54,775 bases of DNA from NCBI RefSeq assembly GCF_014698755.1, contig NZ_JACJTO010000030.1, forward strand, positions 1 through 54,775. The letters are read 5' to 3'. This document shows, one piece after another, positions 27,065 through 36,589 of the stretch. The notes below the pieces were generated by a model. That model did not search any database. It was given only the letters and a program-made list of their open reading frames with translations, and was not told the origin of the DNA. Position 1 is the first letter of the stretch; every line of letters begins with the position of its first letter. The stretch comes from Aphanizomenon flos-aquae FACHB-1287 (GTDB lineage Bacteria; Cyanobacteriota; Cyanobacteriia; Cyanobacteriales; Nostocaceae). The translations under genes were made by a program, and so were the position numbers.

Positions 27065-30000
27065 TCAATCATTTTCACACAAATTTTTATGAATTTTATC
27101 GCCATAACCATTATTTCTAGTCATAGTTTGATTATATAGTAGATAGTCTTTTAATATCTCACAATTACTTCTAAGTAATCTTTCTAAAGTAATATCTGAT
27201 AACCTACGTAAAATTATATTACCTTTACCACTACCAGCAGCCAATATTTTACCATCTGGACTAAAACTAACACTGGTTAATTCTTCTTCATCACCTTTTA
27301 AAGCCATGAGTAAAACACCTTCTTGATTCCACAACCTAAGCTGATTATCACTGCTAACCGCCAAAGTTTTACCATCTGGACTAAAATTAATACTAATAAA
27401 ACCATCACCATATCCCATCAGTGTTTGCTTTAATTCACCAGTCGTGCTCCAAATTTTGACGGTACTATCCAGACTAGCTGAGGCTAAAACATCACCATTA
27501 GGCGACCATGCGACACCATTTACTCTGCGAGTATGACCAGTTAGATCTTTGATTATTTGACCATCAATTGTCCATAATTTCACTAGTTTATCATCACTAG
27601 CAGAAGCTAATAATTTACCATTCGGACTAAAACTAACCCAATTAACAGCATCAGTATGACCATTTAAAGTTTTTAGTAATTTACCATTTCGATTCCACAA
27701 TTTTATTGTTTTATCCTTACTAGCAGAAGCGAGAATATTACCATCAGGCGACCAAGCTACAGCTAAAACCGTATCATGATGACCATATAATGTTTGTAGT
27801 AACCTACCTTCTTGACTCCACAATTTGACTGTTTTATCCTCACTAGCAGAGGCTAAAATGCTTCCATTTTTACGAAATCCTAAAGGAATAGGCGACCATG
27901 CTACACCCCAAACTTGATTATCATGACCGGTGAGTGTTTTTAGTAATTTACCTTCTCGATTCCAAATTTTTATTTTCTGATCTCGACTAGCACCAGCAAT
28001 AGTATTATTATCAGGACTAAAACTAATACTTGTTACCCAATCATGATTAACTTGGGGATCACGCAAAATTAGATTATCCCAACGCCACAAAATAATAGTT
28101 TTATCTCTACCAGCAGAGGCTAAAGTTAGTCCGTCAGGACTAAAATTAACGCTATATACCCAACTATTATGTCCTCGTAAAGTTCCTAGTAAATTACCAT
28201 CAAGACCCCAAAGTTTAACTGTTTCGTCCATACTAGCAGAGGCTAAAGTATTACCATCATGACTAAAATTGATACTAATAACACCGTTACTATGTCCAGA
28301 GAGAGTTTTCAGTAATCGACCTTCCTGATTCCATAATTTAATTTGTTTATCTAAACTTGCAGAAGCAATAATTCTCTTATTAGGAGACCAAGCTATAGCG
28401 ACTACAGCATCTTTATGAGCTAATAAAGTTTTTAATAATTCACCTTTCCGACTCCATAATTTGATTGTTTTATCAGCACCACTAGAAGCCAAAATTTCAC
28501 CATCACTAGACCAAGCTACAGCTAAAACAGCACCTTTATGACCTAGCAAAGTTTTTAGTAATTTACCTTTTTTACTCCACAATTTTATGGTCTGGTCTGT
28601 GCTTGCAGATGCGATAATTTGACTATCAGGACGAAAACTAACGCTATTTACTGAATCTTTATGACCTAATAAAGTTTTTAGTAGTTTACCTTTTTTACTC
28701 CACAATTTAATTGTTGTATCTTGACTAGCAGAAACTAACATTTTATTATCAGGGCTAAAATTCACACTATTGACTATATCTTCGTGGCCTGATAAAGTTT
28801 TGACTAAACGACCATTAGGACTCCAAATATTAATTGTTGTATCTGCACTAGCCGAAGCTATTAAAGATTTATCAGGACTGAATATCACCATTCTCACTCC
28901 CGATAAATGACCTTCTAAACGGTTACGTTCTTTGACTCCATAAACCGCTTGATACAGTGCACTTAGTACCTTTTCTTTGGTGGAAGTATTTATCCATAGA
29001 GTTTTTTCTAAATTTTTCCCTGCTTTTAAACTTTCTTTGAGAGCATCAAGACCTTTTTGAGAAGCAAATAAAGCCTCACTAGATGCACTAAGGGTTTGCA
29101 TTTCACTATCTTTGGCTGTAATCACCGAAATAGTTAAACCAAACATAGCAATAATAGAAGCGGTTAAAGCTATTTTCAGTGCAATATTTAATCTAATTGC
29201 ACTCAAGCGTTGTTTTTCTTGACTATCGGCTAATTTTGTAATTAGCTCTTTTTCTTTTAGTTCTGTTTTTAGGTGTTCAATTTCTATTTGACTTTCTTCT
29301 TCTCGTTTGCGTAATTCTCTCAATTCTGTTAGTAAGTTATCTCCTTCTTGGTTATAAGTCTGTCCTAAAGTTACGCTGTATTGCGTTTTCTTTAATTCAC
29401 TTTTAAGACGTTCGATTTCTTCAAAACTATTTCTAACTTTATCCCGTAATCTATTAATTTGTGTTTTGAGTCCAGATTCCTGTTGTTGCAGATAACGAAT
29501 TAAGTTTACTAAATAATCATGAATTAATTGATAGCGTTCAGGAATATTAGGAAAGAGAACAACCAACCCTGAGCGCACTAAAATATCTAAGATTAACTCT
29601 AATTTTTTAGCATCTTCTACTTCTGAGAGTTCTGATTTTAATTCTGCACGAGTTTTAAAAGGTCTTTTATTATGATCATCAGTTAATAGATATAAAACTA
29701 GCAGAGCAGCACGTTCATTTTCTTTTCCACATTCTTTAATTAATTCTTTGATATATCCTATAATTAACTGATTTGGGCGATAGGGTTGATATTGTGCAAG
29801 AGTAGTAATATATTTATCTTGTAATTGTGTACCTACCAATTGTAATTCTATGGGACGAACTTCGCCAAGTTCTGAGGACAAATCAGCAACTAGAGCATCA
29901 ATTAAATCCGGTTCTAATTTAAATTTTAATTCTTGATGTGAACGTTCAGTTAATTTTTGAATAATTTTTCTCGCATTTTCAGGAGAAAAGTTATTAATTT

Positions 30001-32173
30001 GATAACGAATATTTTTGTCAAGGATATTATTATTAATAGCTTCAACTGATGAAAGATATTGAAATTCTAGGAGGCGATGTAAATAATCTTCACGCAATGT
30101 CAAGATAACTTTTACAAAAGATATACCCAAACAATCACTAATAAATTGATCAAATTCTTGTTTTTTATGAATATCTGTATAACCAAAGAAAAATTCTTCA
30201 AATTGGTCAAAAATCAAGACTGTAATTAAATGATTATCTGCATTTTTCCGTAGTTGTTGCAAAATCAAATTAATAGTTGTGGGTGGAGAAGAACTTACTA
30301 AAGATTCTGTTTCTATAGCTGATATTTTTTGCAATTCTAACATGGCTCTGGTTAAGGATTTTCCTAATTCTCCTAACCAATCTGTATACACTTGTAACAC
30401 CACCGGGATAGCAATTTGATCGCCTATAGCGCGGTTTTGCAGCGCGGGAACTAAACCAGCCGTAACAATAGAACTTTTACCTACACCTGATTGTCCATGA
30501 ATAACGATCAATTTTTGGTCAGCACGACTAATTCTACCAATTAAATTATTAACATCATATTCTCGGCCAGAACCAGTAATTTCTAAAGCTATACTACTAT
30601 TTCCAAATGTAGACATTAAAGCCGGATTAGTGACTTGTCTTTGAGGTTGTAAAGGTCCAGCACCAATAAATGGCACAAACCCATATTGTTGTTCTACAGA
30701 ATGAAGTTTTTGTTTAATAATGTAGGCTTGAAGATATTGACCTGCTTGAAAGTATAATGATCTGAGAATATGTAATAAGCGAATATAACGATGGGCATCA
30801 TATTGATGTTCACTATTTTCTAAAGCTAATGATAGTTGTTCAGCCGCCTTATCTATATGTTCTTTTGCTATTGTTATTCGTGTGATATTCTTGAGGGCTT
30901 TAACTAGAGTTAATAACCAAATTTGTTCTAATAGTAAAGGAAATAAACAATGATCTGATTCATATTGATTTTTGGCTTGTTCTAATTGGAGTAATGATAT
31001 ATGAGCTAAAATACTAGCTTCCATCCAGTTTGAATTATGTACAGCTATCTGTGCTAAGAAACCATAATCACAAGCTAATTGAATTTTATTACCATAAATT
31101 TGATGTAATTCTAGAGATTTTTGAGCGACAACCTGCAATTCAGACCATGATTTTAAAGTATATAAAACCTCTGATAATTGCCCAATATATTCAGAAACTA
31201 ATTCTAAATATCCAATGATTTCTAATATTTCTAAACATTCTTGAAAATATATTTTTGCTGATTGCCAATATCCCTCACTCGTTCTTTTGTCTTGTTCAGC
31301 AAGACGACAAAAACATAGTCCAATATGCAGTAATAAAATTGCCTTTTTAAAACGATAAAGATGATCAAGGGAAGAATCATATCCTTTTCTGAGAATTGGA
31401 TCTTCTATCTCGTTTAATCTTTCTTGTAAATGCCAAAATTGCAAACTTTGCTGAAAATTAGTTAAAGCAGAACTAATGCGATTATTAATATAATTATCTA
31501 TACCAAAGATAAACTCTAAACTGATATTTAATTCAGCTTCTATTGTCATACCATGGTCTTGCAATTCTTTAATTGCATAATTGAGTTGGTTACTACTAAC
31601 CCATATTTTTTCCAGGGTAAAATAATTACCTTGAGGATGATTATTTTGTAAAAATCTAGTAAATAAATCCTCTGTTTCCTGTTGCAGAAATTCTAGTAAC
31701 CCCAGAGAAGTCATTTCAAATCTAATTGGTGTAGCAGCCCAACTAGCAAAGTCTGGAGCTAACCGCAGAATTTTTTGTAAGACTTCATCATTTACCCATA
31801 AAATCATGGGAATTTGATAACATTTACGAAATTCATCCCGGACTTGATTAATGGCACGGAGGAGGTCATCTATTTCATAGACTGACTCAAACCCCATAAT
31901 CATTAATCCTGCAGGTTCATTAATAGTAAGTTGTGATTGAATTATGTTATATAAACTGGTGGTATTTTTGGCTAGGGTAATATTTTGAATCCTCTGATTA
32001 CCCCAACCTTTAACTGCTAGTTGCTCTAAGATCAACTCTCGCAAAAATTCGTAGTTACAGCACAGAAAGATGACTGAAAACTGATTTTTAGAAAAGGTAA
32101 TTGCTCTTTCTAAACTACGTAAAGACTGTTCGTTAGCAGTAATTATATTCTCTGCTTGCTGTCTTTTAACCAT
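27065..32173 (-). CDS. Giant TPR / nSTAND-like NTPase / transmembrane / WD40 protein
   Basis: 1702 residues. (1) About 1-190: an alpha/beta domain (FSVIFLCCNYEFLRELILEQL, GLMIMGFESV, PMILWVNDEV) without Walker A. (2) About 210-500: helical, TPR-like repeats. (3) About 545-900: STAND-type NTPase with Walker A GQSGVGKSS (about 561-569), Walker B-like VLIFDQFEEFF and winged-helix-like RSGLVVLFPNIPERYQLIHDYL. (4) About 905-985: coiled coil. (5) About 995-1018: one transmembrane helix (IALTASIIAMFGLTISVI). (6) About 1085-1680: 14 WD40 repeats, enough for two seven-bladed propellers. STAND proteins are signal switches, and several act as phage sensors. It overlaps the upstream ATPase gene by 31 bases. 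The N-terminal effector, if any, is unassigned. Confidence 0.85.
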   Translation of the reverse strand: MVKRQQAENIITANEQSLRSLERAITFSKNQFSVIFLCCNYEFLRELILEQLAVKGWGNQRIQNITLAKNTTSLYNIIQSQLTINEPAGLMIMGFESVYEIDDLLRAINQVRDEFRKCYQIPMILWVNDEVLQKILRLAPDFASWAATPIRFEMTSLGLLEFLQQETEDLFTRFLQNNHPQGNYFTLEKIWVSSNQLNYAIKELQDHGMTIEAELNISLEFIFGIDNYINNRISSALTNFQQSLQFWHLQERLNEIEDPILRKGYDSSLDHLYRFKKAILLLHIGLCFCRLAEQDKRTSEGYWQSAKIYFQECLEILEIIGYLELVSEYIGQLSEVLYTLKSWSELQVVAQKSLELHQIYGNKIQLACDYGFLAQIAVHNSNWMEASILAHISLLQLEQAKNQYESDHCLFPLLLEQIWLLTLVKALKNITRITIAKEHIDKAAEQLSLALENSEHQYDAHRYIRLLHILRSLYFQAGQYLQAYIIKQKLHSVEQQYGFVPFIGAGPLQPQRQVTNPALMSTFGNSSIALEITGSGREYDVNNLIGRISRADQKLIVIHGQSGVGKSSIVTAGLVPALQNRAIGDQIAIPVVLQVYTDWLGELGKSLTRAMLELQKISAIETESLVSSSPPTTINLILQQLRKNADNHLITVLIFDQFEEFFFGYTDIHKKQEFDQFISDCLGISFVKVILTLREDYLHRLLEFQYLSSVEAINNNILDKNIRYQINNFSPENARKIIQKLTERSHQELKFKLEPDLIDALVADLSSELGEVRPIELQLVGTQLQDKYITTLAQYQPYRPNQLIIGYIKELIKECGKENERAALLVLYLLTDDHNKRPFKTRAELKSELSEVEDAKKLELILDILVRSGLVVLFPNIPERYQLIHDYLVNLIRYLQQQESGLKTQINRLRDKVRNSFEEIERLKSELKKTQYSVTLGQTYNQEGDNLLTELRELRKREEESQIEIEHLKTELKEKELITKLADSQEKQRLSAIRLNIALKIALTASIIAMFGLTISVITAKDSEMQTLSASSEALFASQKGLDALKESLKAGKNLEKTLWINTSTKEKVLSALYQAVYGVKERNRLEGHLSGVRMVIFSPDKSLIASASADTTINIWSPNGRLVKTLSGHEDIVNSVNFSPDNKMLVSASQDTTIKLWSKKGKLLKTLLGHKDSVNSVSFRPDSQIIASASTDQTIKLWSKKGKLLKTLLGHKGAVLAVAWSSDGEILASSGADKTIKLWSRKGELLKTLLAHKDAVVAIAWSPNKRIIASASLDKQIKLWNQEGRLLKTLSGHSNGVISINFSHDGNTLASASMDETVKLWGLDGNLLGTLRGHNSWVYSVNFSPDGLTLASAGRDKTIILWRWDNLILRDPQVNHDWVTSISFSPDNNTIAGASRDQKIKIWNREGKLLKTLTGHDNQVWGVAWSPIPLGFRKNGSILASASEDKTVKLWSQEGRLLQTLYGHHDTVLAVAWSPDGNILASASKDKTIKLWNRNGKLLKTLNGHTDAVNWVSFSPNGKLLASASDDKLVKLWTIDGQIIKDLTGHTRRVNGVAWSPNGDVLASASLDSTVKIWSTTGELKQTLMGYGDGFISINFSPDGKTLAVSSDNQLRLWNQEGVLLMALKGDEEELTSVSFSPDGKILAAGSGKGNIILRRLSDITLERLLRSNCEILKDYLLYNQTMTRNNGYGDKIHKNLCEND
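28540..28770. repeat. Near-identical WD40 repeat units within the STAND gene
   Basis: Units of about 120-126 bases encode adjacent blades; the two encoding SKKGKLLKTLLGHK are nearly identical at DNA level over about 55 bases (starting near 28541 and near 28661). High DNA identity between blades points to recent duplication or ongoing gene conversion. Confidence 0.75.
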
Positions 32174-33480
32174 AATTGAAATTTTTCAGTTTCTGCTAAA
32201 ACCGGATTAAGTGCAAACCAAACACCTTGGTGATCACGATATTCAAATACGAATAAACTCCTTAATAAAATATCATACTCTACATTGCCTCTGACTCGTT
32301 GATCTTGAATCACCTGAAAGATTAATTCACTTTCATCCATATCAATAGCATTAGATCGGTAATCTCTTTGTCTTTGAATCACCAATTCAACACACTTACG
32401 ATCAAAAGGTGGATCTTGTTCTCTTAAACAATCAAATAATAGTCCTAATAAGTCGCGGACATGACCACCACTAATCAGACACAAACGATCTAGAGTGTTC
32501 ACATGATCAAACAATTGAGTAACTAAATTTAAACGATCTGTTGGTAAAATTTCAGGAAAGGCTCTTGCTAATACCATTTGTTTCATTAGCCCTAGCCCTT
32601 CAGGATTAATTTCTCCAGAGCGCTTTCGTACGGGAATCATTGGTAATACTTTCGGCGCGACTCCACCCCCTAAACGATGTTGTAGTTCGGCACTATCGTT
32701 AGAAAATGTCAATGCTAGGGGAATTGTGTAAACTATATGGCAATTTAGCTTGCGTAATTGTTCCCCCCGATCAATAAATAAGTATTCTGGTAACGAGCGC
32801 CCAGAAGGTAAGGGACGTATCGCCACCCTATCCAGGTTATCAACGATAACCACTAATCCTTTTTTACCCCGAGCTTTAAATTCTGCATTGGCATGGTCTA
32901 ATAGTTCCTTGTTGATTGATTGTAATATATTTTCTGTCCGTGGTTCTAAATAGTCTCTTAACCTTCTTCGCAAATGTGGGCTTTCTTTGGTTTTTGCAGT
33001 GATTTTAGCAATACCTACGGACAATTCCGCTTCTAAACCCAATTCTAGGGGCGTTTGTAAAAATTCTAGCACCTCCCTAAATAATTTGGTGAAGTAACTA
33101 GGTTGAACACTTAGTTTCATCGCTTCCAAGTTTTCACTGACTAAACCAGCGATTGCTAACAAGATATCTGTAACATCTATATCTACCATTTCTAAGACGT
33201 GGGTAGATTCAAAATAGATAACATGAAAATCTTGCGCTTCTAACTCGGCTTTGAGTCGTAACAATTCCGTAGATTTTCCACAACCTAAATGTCCCGTAAA
33301 TAATTGACAAGTTGGTATATTTGGCGAAATTTTAGTAATAGTCCGTAGCAAAGCCTCAATAATTTTACCACCACGAACTAAGGTAAAATCAGTATAATAC
33401 ATCCGGTCGTCTACATTCTCAATCATCAACGGACGGGAAGGATTACAGGCTTGATAAAATCTTTCTAAATTAAAGATCAT
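32143..33480 (-). CDS. AAA-type ATPase, first gene of the STAND-WD40 module
   Basis: A 445-residue P-loop ATPase. Walker A is GHLGCGKST (63-71), Walker B is VVIVDNLDR (about 209-217), and PMIPVRKRSGEINPEGL plus ISGGHVRDLLGLLF (a sensor/lid-like segment) follow, giving an ORC/Cdc6-like or KAP-like flavour. The N-terminal 50 residues (FYQACNPSRPLMIENVDDRMYYTDFTLVRGG) precede the core and look like a conserved leader. No membrane helix. Its last codons overlap the start of the 1702-residue STAND gene by 31 bases, so translation is probably coupled and the two proteins likely act together. Family name not certain. Confidence 0.8.
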   Translation of the reverse strand: MIFNLERFYQACNPSRPLMIENVDDRMYYTDFTLVRGGKIIEALLRTITKISPNIPTCQLFTGHLGCGKSTELLRLKAELEAQDFHVIYFESTHVLEMVDIDVTDILLAIAGLVSENLEAMKLSVQPSYFTKLFREVLEFLQTPLELGLEAELSVGIAKITAKTKESPHLRRRLRDYLEPRTENILQSINKELLDHANAEFKARGKKGLVVIVDNLDRVAIRPLPSGRSLPEYLFIDRGEQLRKLNCHIVYTIPLALTFSNDSAELQHRLGGGVAPKVLPMIPVRKRSGEINPEGLGLMKQMVLARAFPEILPTDRLNLVTQLFDHVNTLDRLCLISGGHVRDLLGLLFDCLREQDPPFDRKCVELVIQRQRDYRSNAIDMDESELIFQVIQDQRVRGNVEYDILLRSLFVFEYRDHQGVWFALNPVLAETEKFQLWLKDSKQRI

Positions 33481-33751
33481 AAAAAATCAATTCACACTGT
33501 TATGGTAATCACATAATCTGTCACAATCCCTTTTACAGTCGAAAATGAGACTTATCCGCAAAAATTAGTACCAGAATCGGAAATTGTGGACTGATACTGA
33601 TTCCCCCGTGCGTCCTGTGCCATCCGTAGTGGTAAATATCACCAAACACAATGGGTCATAAAGGTGAGGTCTGAATAACTAATGAAGTATTGCTAGATTT
33701 CAGGACATTTTGTATAATTTTATTTAATCTTGGAAATCACGAGGGAATTTT

Positions 33752-34645
33752 ATGGCTGAGAAAAAATCGCAGTGGTTTGAAATTGCTTTACAAACGAAAG
33801 GTTCAGTAATTTCTGCTATTTACAAACGGGTGCTTTTGTCTGGTATTTTTGGGGTATTAGTTTCTATACTTTATCATTTTAAAATCCCTGTTTCTCAACC
33901 TATTTTAAGTACAGTAATTCCCAGTATTGTTTTAGGTTTATTATTAGTATTTCGTACCAATACAGCTTATGATCGGTTTTGGGAAGGTAGAAAATCCTGG
34001 GGTGCAATAGTTAATACTACCCGTAATTTAGCTCGACAAATTTGGATATCTGTTGATGAAAAAGAATTAAAAGATAAAGATCATAAAATTGCTGCATTAA
34101 ACTTACTTGTGGCCTTTGGAGTAGCGACAAAACTACATTTACGAGGTGAACCTGTTAATAGTGATTTAGAAGCACTAATTCCAGCAAATAAATTTACCAA
34201 GTTAAAGATGATGAATAATCCTCCCTTGGATATATCTATCTGGATTGGAGATTATTTACAAGAACAGTATCAGCGCCATTGCATCAATAATTATCAATGT
34301 GCAAATATGCAAGAATTATTGAATATATTAGTAGATAATTTAGGAACTTGTGAAAGAATTTTAAAAACCCCCATGCCTCTAGCTTATGCTATTCACCTCA
34401 AACAATTATTGTTACTATATTGCTTTCTCTTGCCATTTCAAATAGTAGATGATCTTCATTGGTGGACTGGATTAATTTCTGCTTTAGTTAGCTTTACTTT
34501 GCTAGGGATTGAAGCCATTGGTTTAGAAATTGAAAACCCCTTTGGTTATGATGCAAACGACTTACCTTTAGACACGATTTGCAAAGTGATGAAACGGAAT
34601 ATTGATGATTTAATCAGCATTACTCCTACTGTGCATAAATCATGA
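33752..34645 (+). CDS. Bestrophin family (UPF0187) channel protein
   Basis: A 297-residue membrane protein of the bestrophin family. Signatures: GSVISAIYKRVLLSGIFGVL (first helix), LGLLLVFRTNTAYDRFWEGRKSWGAIVNTTRNLARQ (the highly conserved channel segment), PMPLAYAIHLKQLLLLYCFLLPF and LLGIEAIGLEIENPFGYDANDLPLD near the end. Bacterial homologues are pentameric anion or cation channels; thylakoid relatives (VCCN1) tune the proton motive force. Which membrane it uses here is unknown. Divergent from the ATPase/STAND operon with a 271-base spacer. Confidence 0.9.
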   Translation: MAEKKSQWFEIALQTKGSVISAIYKRVLLSGIFGVLVSILYHFKIPVSQPILSTVIPSIVLGLLLVFRTNTAYDRFWEGRKSWGAIVNTTRNLARQIWISVDEKELKDKDHKIAALNLLVAFGVATKLHLRGEPVNSDLEALIPANKFTKLKMMNNPPLDISIWIGDYLQEQYQRHCINNYQCANMQELLNILVDNLGTCERILKTPMPLAYAIHLKQLLLLYCFLLPFQIVDDLHWWTGLISALVSFTLLGIEAIGLEIENPFGYDANDLPLDTICKVMKRNIDDLISITPTVHKS

Positions 34646-34692
34646 ATTTTTAACCGGAAATTTTTAATAGCAATGGCAACAAAAAACTTCTC

Positions 34693-35613
34693 TTAGTTAT
34701 CGGAAATAGCAGTGATAAATGGTGAAACTGCTTCAACAAATGCTTGAGTATATTCATAGGGCATGACATTTTTGCCAATGATTTTGACTCCCTGACCTTG
34801 AGGTAAGCAATTTAGATAATATGCTAATCGTTCATCAATTTTTTCTTGTTTACTTTCTTTACTAATACCACGAGCTTGTTCTCCCACAATTAATAATGTT
34901 TGGTGAGGAATTGAGGCAATATCACCGCTGTAATCTCTTTGCCAAAATCTCGCTAAAAAGGCGAATACCGCATAACGTCCATTCATATTTTTAGCGTTTG
35001 CCATAAGAGTATTTAACCATTCATCATCAACATTTTCCTGAACAGCAAACAATTTTTCAGATGAGAAAGAATACAAAAATTTGCGGGTACGGGCATAGCG
35101 AAAAAATGCATTACCTATGGGAGATATAAAAATACTCCAAAGTAGGTTTTGTTGCCATTTAGGGACATTTTTAGTAATTACAGGCCAAGATGTAGGATCA
35201 GAAAATACTAACCCGGAAATTAAGTCTGGTTCGAGTTTTACTAATTCAATCGCAACTGGCAACAAAGCTCCTTGTACTACTATAATAACCGGTTGTTTAA
35301 CGACGTTTTTCAAAAACCATTGTAACTGTTTTGCCCAGTTAATTGGTGTATGGGCTAAAACTGGCATATCACTTTCACCACATCCCAATAAGTCGGGGTT
35401 ATAAATAGGATTTTGGTGTTTTTTATCATACCATTCTCTGCAAAATCTTTGCCAAAATTGCCGTGATAATCCTACTCCTATGGGATGAATTAACAGTAGG
35501 GGAATACCAGTTGCTGGAGAATTAACAGGTTGATGAATTTCATAGGCACAACTGTAGTTTTGCCAGGTATAATACTGGGTTGGAGATGCTGTGAAATGAT
35601 GAGAATTTTGCAT
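34693..35613 (-). CDS. Alpha/beta hydrolase-fold protein lacking the catalytic serine
   Basis: A 306-residue protein with the alpha/beta hydrolase opening LLLIHPIGVGLSRQFWQRF (oxyanion region) and NPDLLGCGESDMP. The nucleophile elbow, normally GxSxG, reads VVQGALLP, so Ala occupies the Ser position, and the usual C-terminal catalytic His region reads NVMPYEYTQAF with no His. It is therefore probably non-hydrolytic, perhaps a binding or scaffold protein. The SDR gene ends only 5 bases upstream of its start, so they are co-transcribed. Similar proteins occur widely in cyanobacteria (from memory), which argues against recent decay. Confidence 0.8.
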   Translation of the reverse strand: MQNSHHFTASPTQYYTWQNYSCAYEIHQPVNSPATGIPLLLIHPIGVGLSRQFWQRFCREWYDKKHQNPIYNPDLLGCGESDMPVLAHTPINWAKQLQWFLKNVVKQPVIIVVQGALLPVAIELVKLEPDLISGLVFSDPTSWPVITKNVPKWQQNLLWSIFISPIGNAFFRYARTRKFLYSFSSEKLFAVQENVDDEWLNTLMANAKNMNGRYAVFAFLARFWQRDYSGDIASIPHQTLLIVGEQARGISKESKQEKIDERLAYYLNCLPQGQGVKIIGKNVMPYEYTQAFVEAVSPFITAISDN

Positions 35614-35618
35614 AGTGA

Positions 35619-36443
35619 CTAAAAAATTATTTGTGGATGAATGAATTGATATCCAGCATCTTTAAGCTTTTGATTGGATACCCAGGCATTATATGGGCGT
35701 ATACTTTTACTATCTGCATCCCAAATAACATTAGGTAAATTATTTTTTGTCATCACATTATCAATTAATTCTTTATTTGTCAAATGACTATCATTTACAA
35801 GATTATAAATACCTTCTAAGCGATGCTTACGGGCAAATTCTATTGCCCCAACAATATCATCAAGGTGAATCCAATTGGTAATATCTTCTCCATTGCCGGG
35901 ACGGGTTGTTCCTGCGATTCTACCAAATATTTTTTCCAGATCTCTACCCGCTCCATAAATACCCCCTAAACGTAAAATACAAATGCGAGTATTCTCGTTA
36001 TTTGCTGATAATAATATATCCTCTGTTTTTCGCAGTAGTTGAGAATTGCGATTAGCTGGTGCTGGTGGGCTTTCTTCGTCTACCCAGATACCATTTCTAT
36101 CCCCATAAATTGAATAACTACCTGTATATATAACTTGTTGAATATTCAGAAATTTGGGTAAAAGAGAAACTAAAGTTTTGGCAGTATTTACATAGGTTTC
36201 TTCGTAAGAATCAGCGGTTTTTGCCCCTACACTTAACAAAACAACTTGCTGATCTTTTAATACAGTTTGCAAATTTTCTAGATCATTGCCTAAAGTGACT
36301 ACAACCTTTTGCGCTACTGTTTCTAAACTAGGGACACGTTGGGGATTAGTTGTAGTTACAGTTAGGATCAAATTACTATTTGACTGCCAATATTTGCTAA
36401 CTGCATAACCTACATAACCACAGCCAATAATTGCAATTTTCAT
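35619..36443 (-). CDS. Extended-SDR NAD(P)-dependent epimerase-like protein
   Basis: A 274-residue Rossmann-fold protein: GCGYVGYAV (7-15) is the dinucleotide motif, GNDLENLQTVLKDQQVVLLSVGA follows, then YTGSYSIYGDRNGIWVDEESPPAPANR with YG at the family's structural position, and LRLGGIYGAGRDLEKIF. The GxYGxxRxLE pattern is that of YeeZ-type SDRs (COG0451 group). The canonical YxxxK is not evident; the segment around NRNSQLLRKTED may substitute. It heads an operon with the hydrolase-fold gene. Substrate unknown. Confidence 0.8.
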   Translation of the reverse strand: MKIAIIGCGYVGYAVSKYWQSNSNLILTVTTTNPQRVPSLETVAQKVVVTLGNDLENLQTVLKDQQVVLLSVGAKTADSYEETYVNTAKTLVSLLPKFLNIQQVIYTGSYSIYGDRNGIWVDEESPPAPANRNSQLLRKTEDILLSANNENTRICILRLGGIYGAGRDLEKIFGRIAGTTRPGNGEDITNWIHLDDIVGAIEFARKHRLEGIYNLVNDSHLTNKELIDNVMTKNNLPNVIWDADSKSIRPYNAWVSNQKLKDAGYQFIHPQIIF

Positions 36444-36500
36444 GATGATTAATAGAACTAAAATAAATTATTTTTAACAATTACCAATCAATAATCAGAG

Positions 36501-36524
36501 CAGGGAACAGGGAACAGGGAACAG
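36501..36524. repeat. GGAACAG tandem repeat
   Basis: CAGGGAACAGGGAACAGGGAACAG repeats a 7-8 base unit and is followed by AATAAATTAGTGTGTATTTGATTA; a related phrase recurs at about 39606-39640. Both are in spacers. Confidence 0.55.
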
Positions 36525-36589
36525 AGAATAAATTAGTGTGTATTTGATTAGACTGGGAAACGATATACTTTTTGCCCGTGATATGATTA

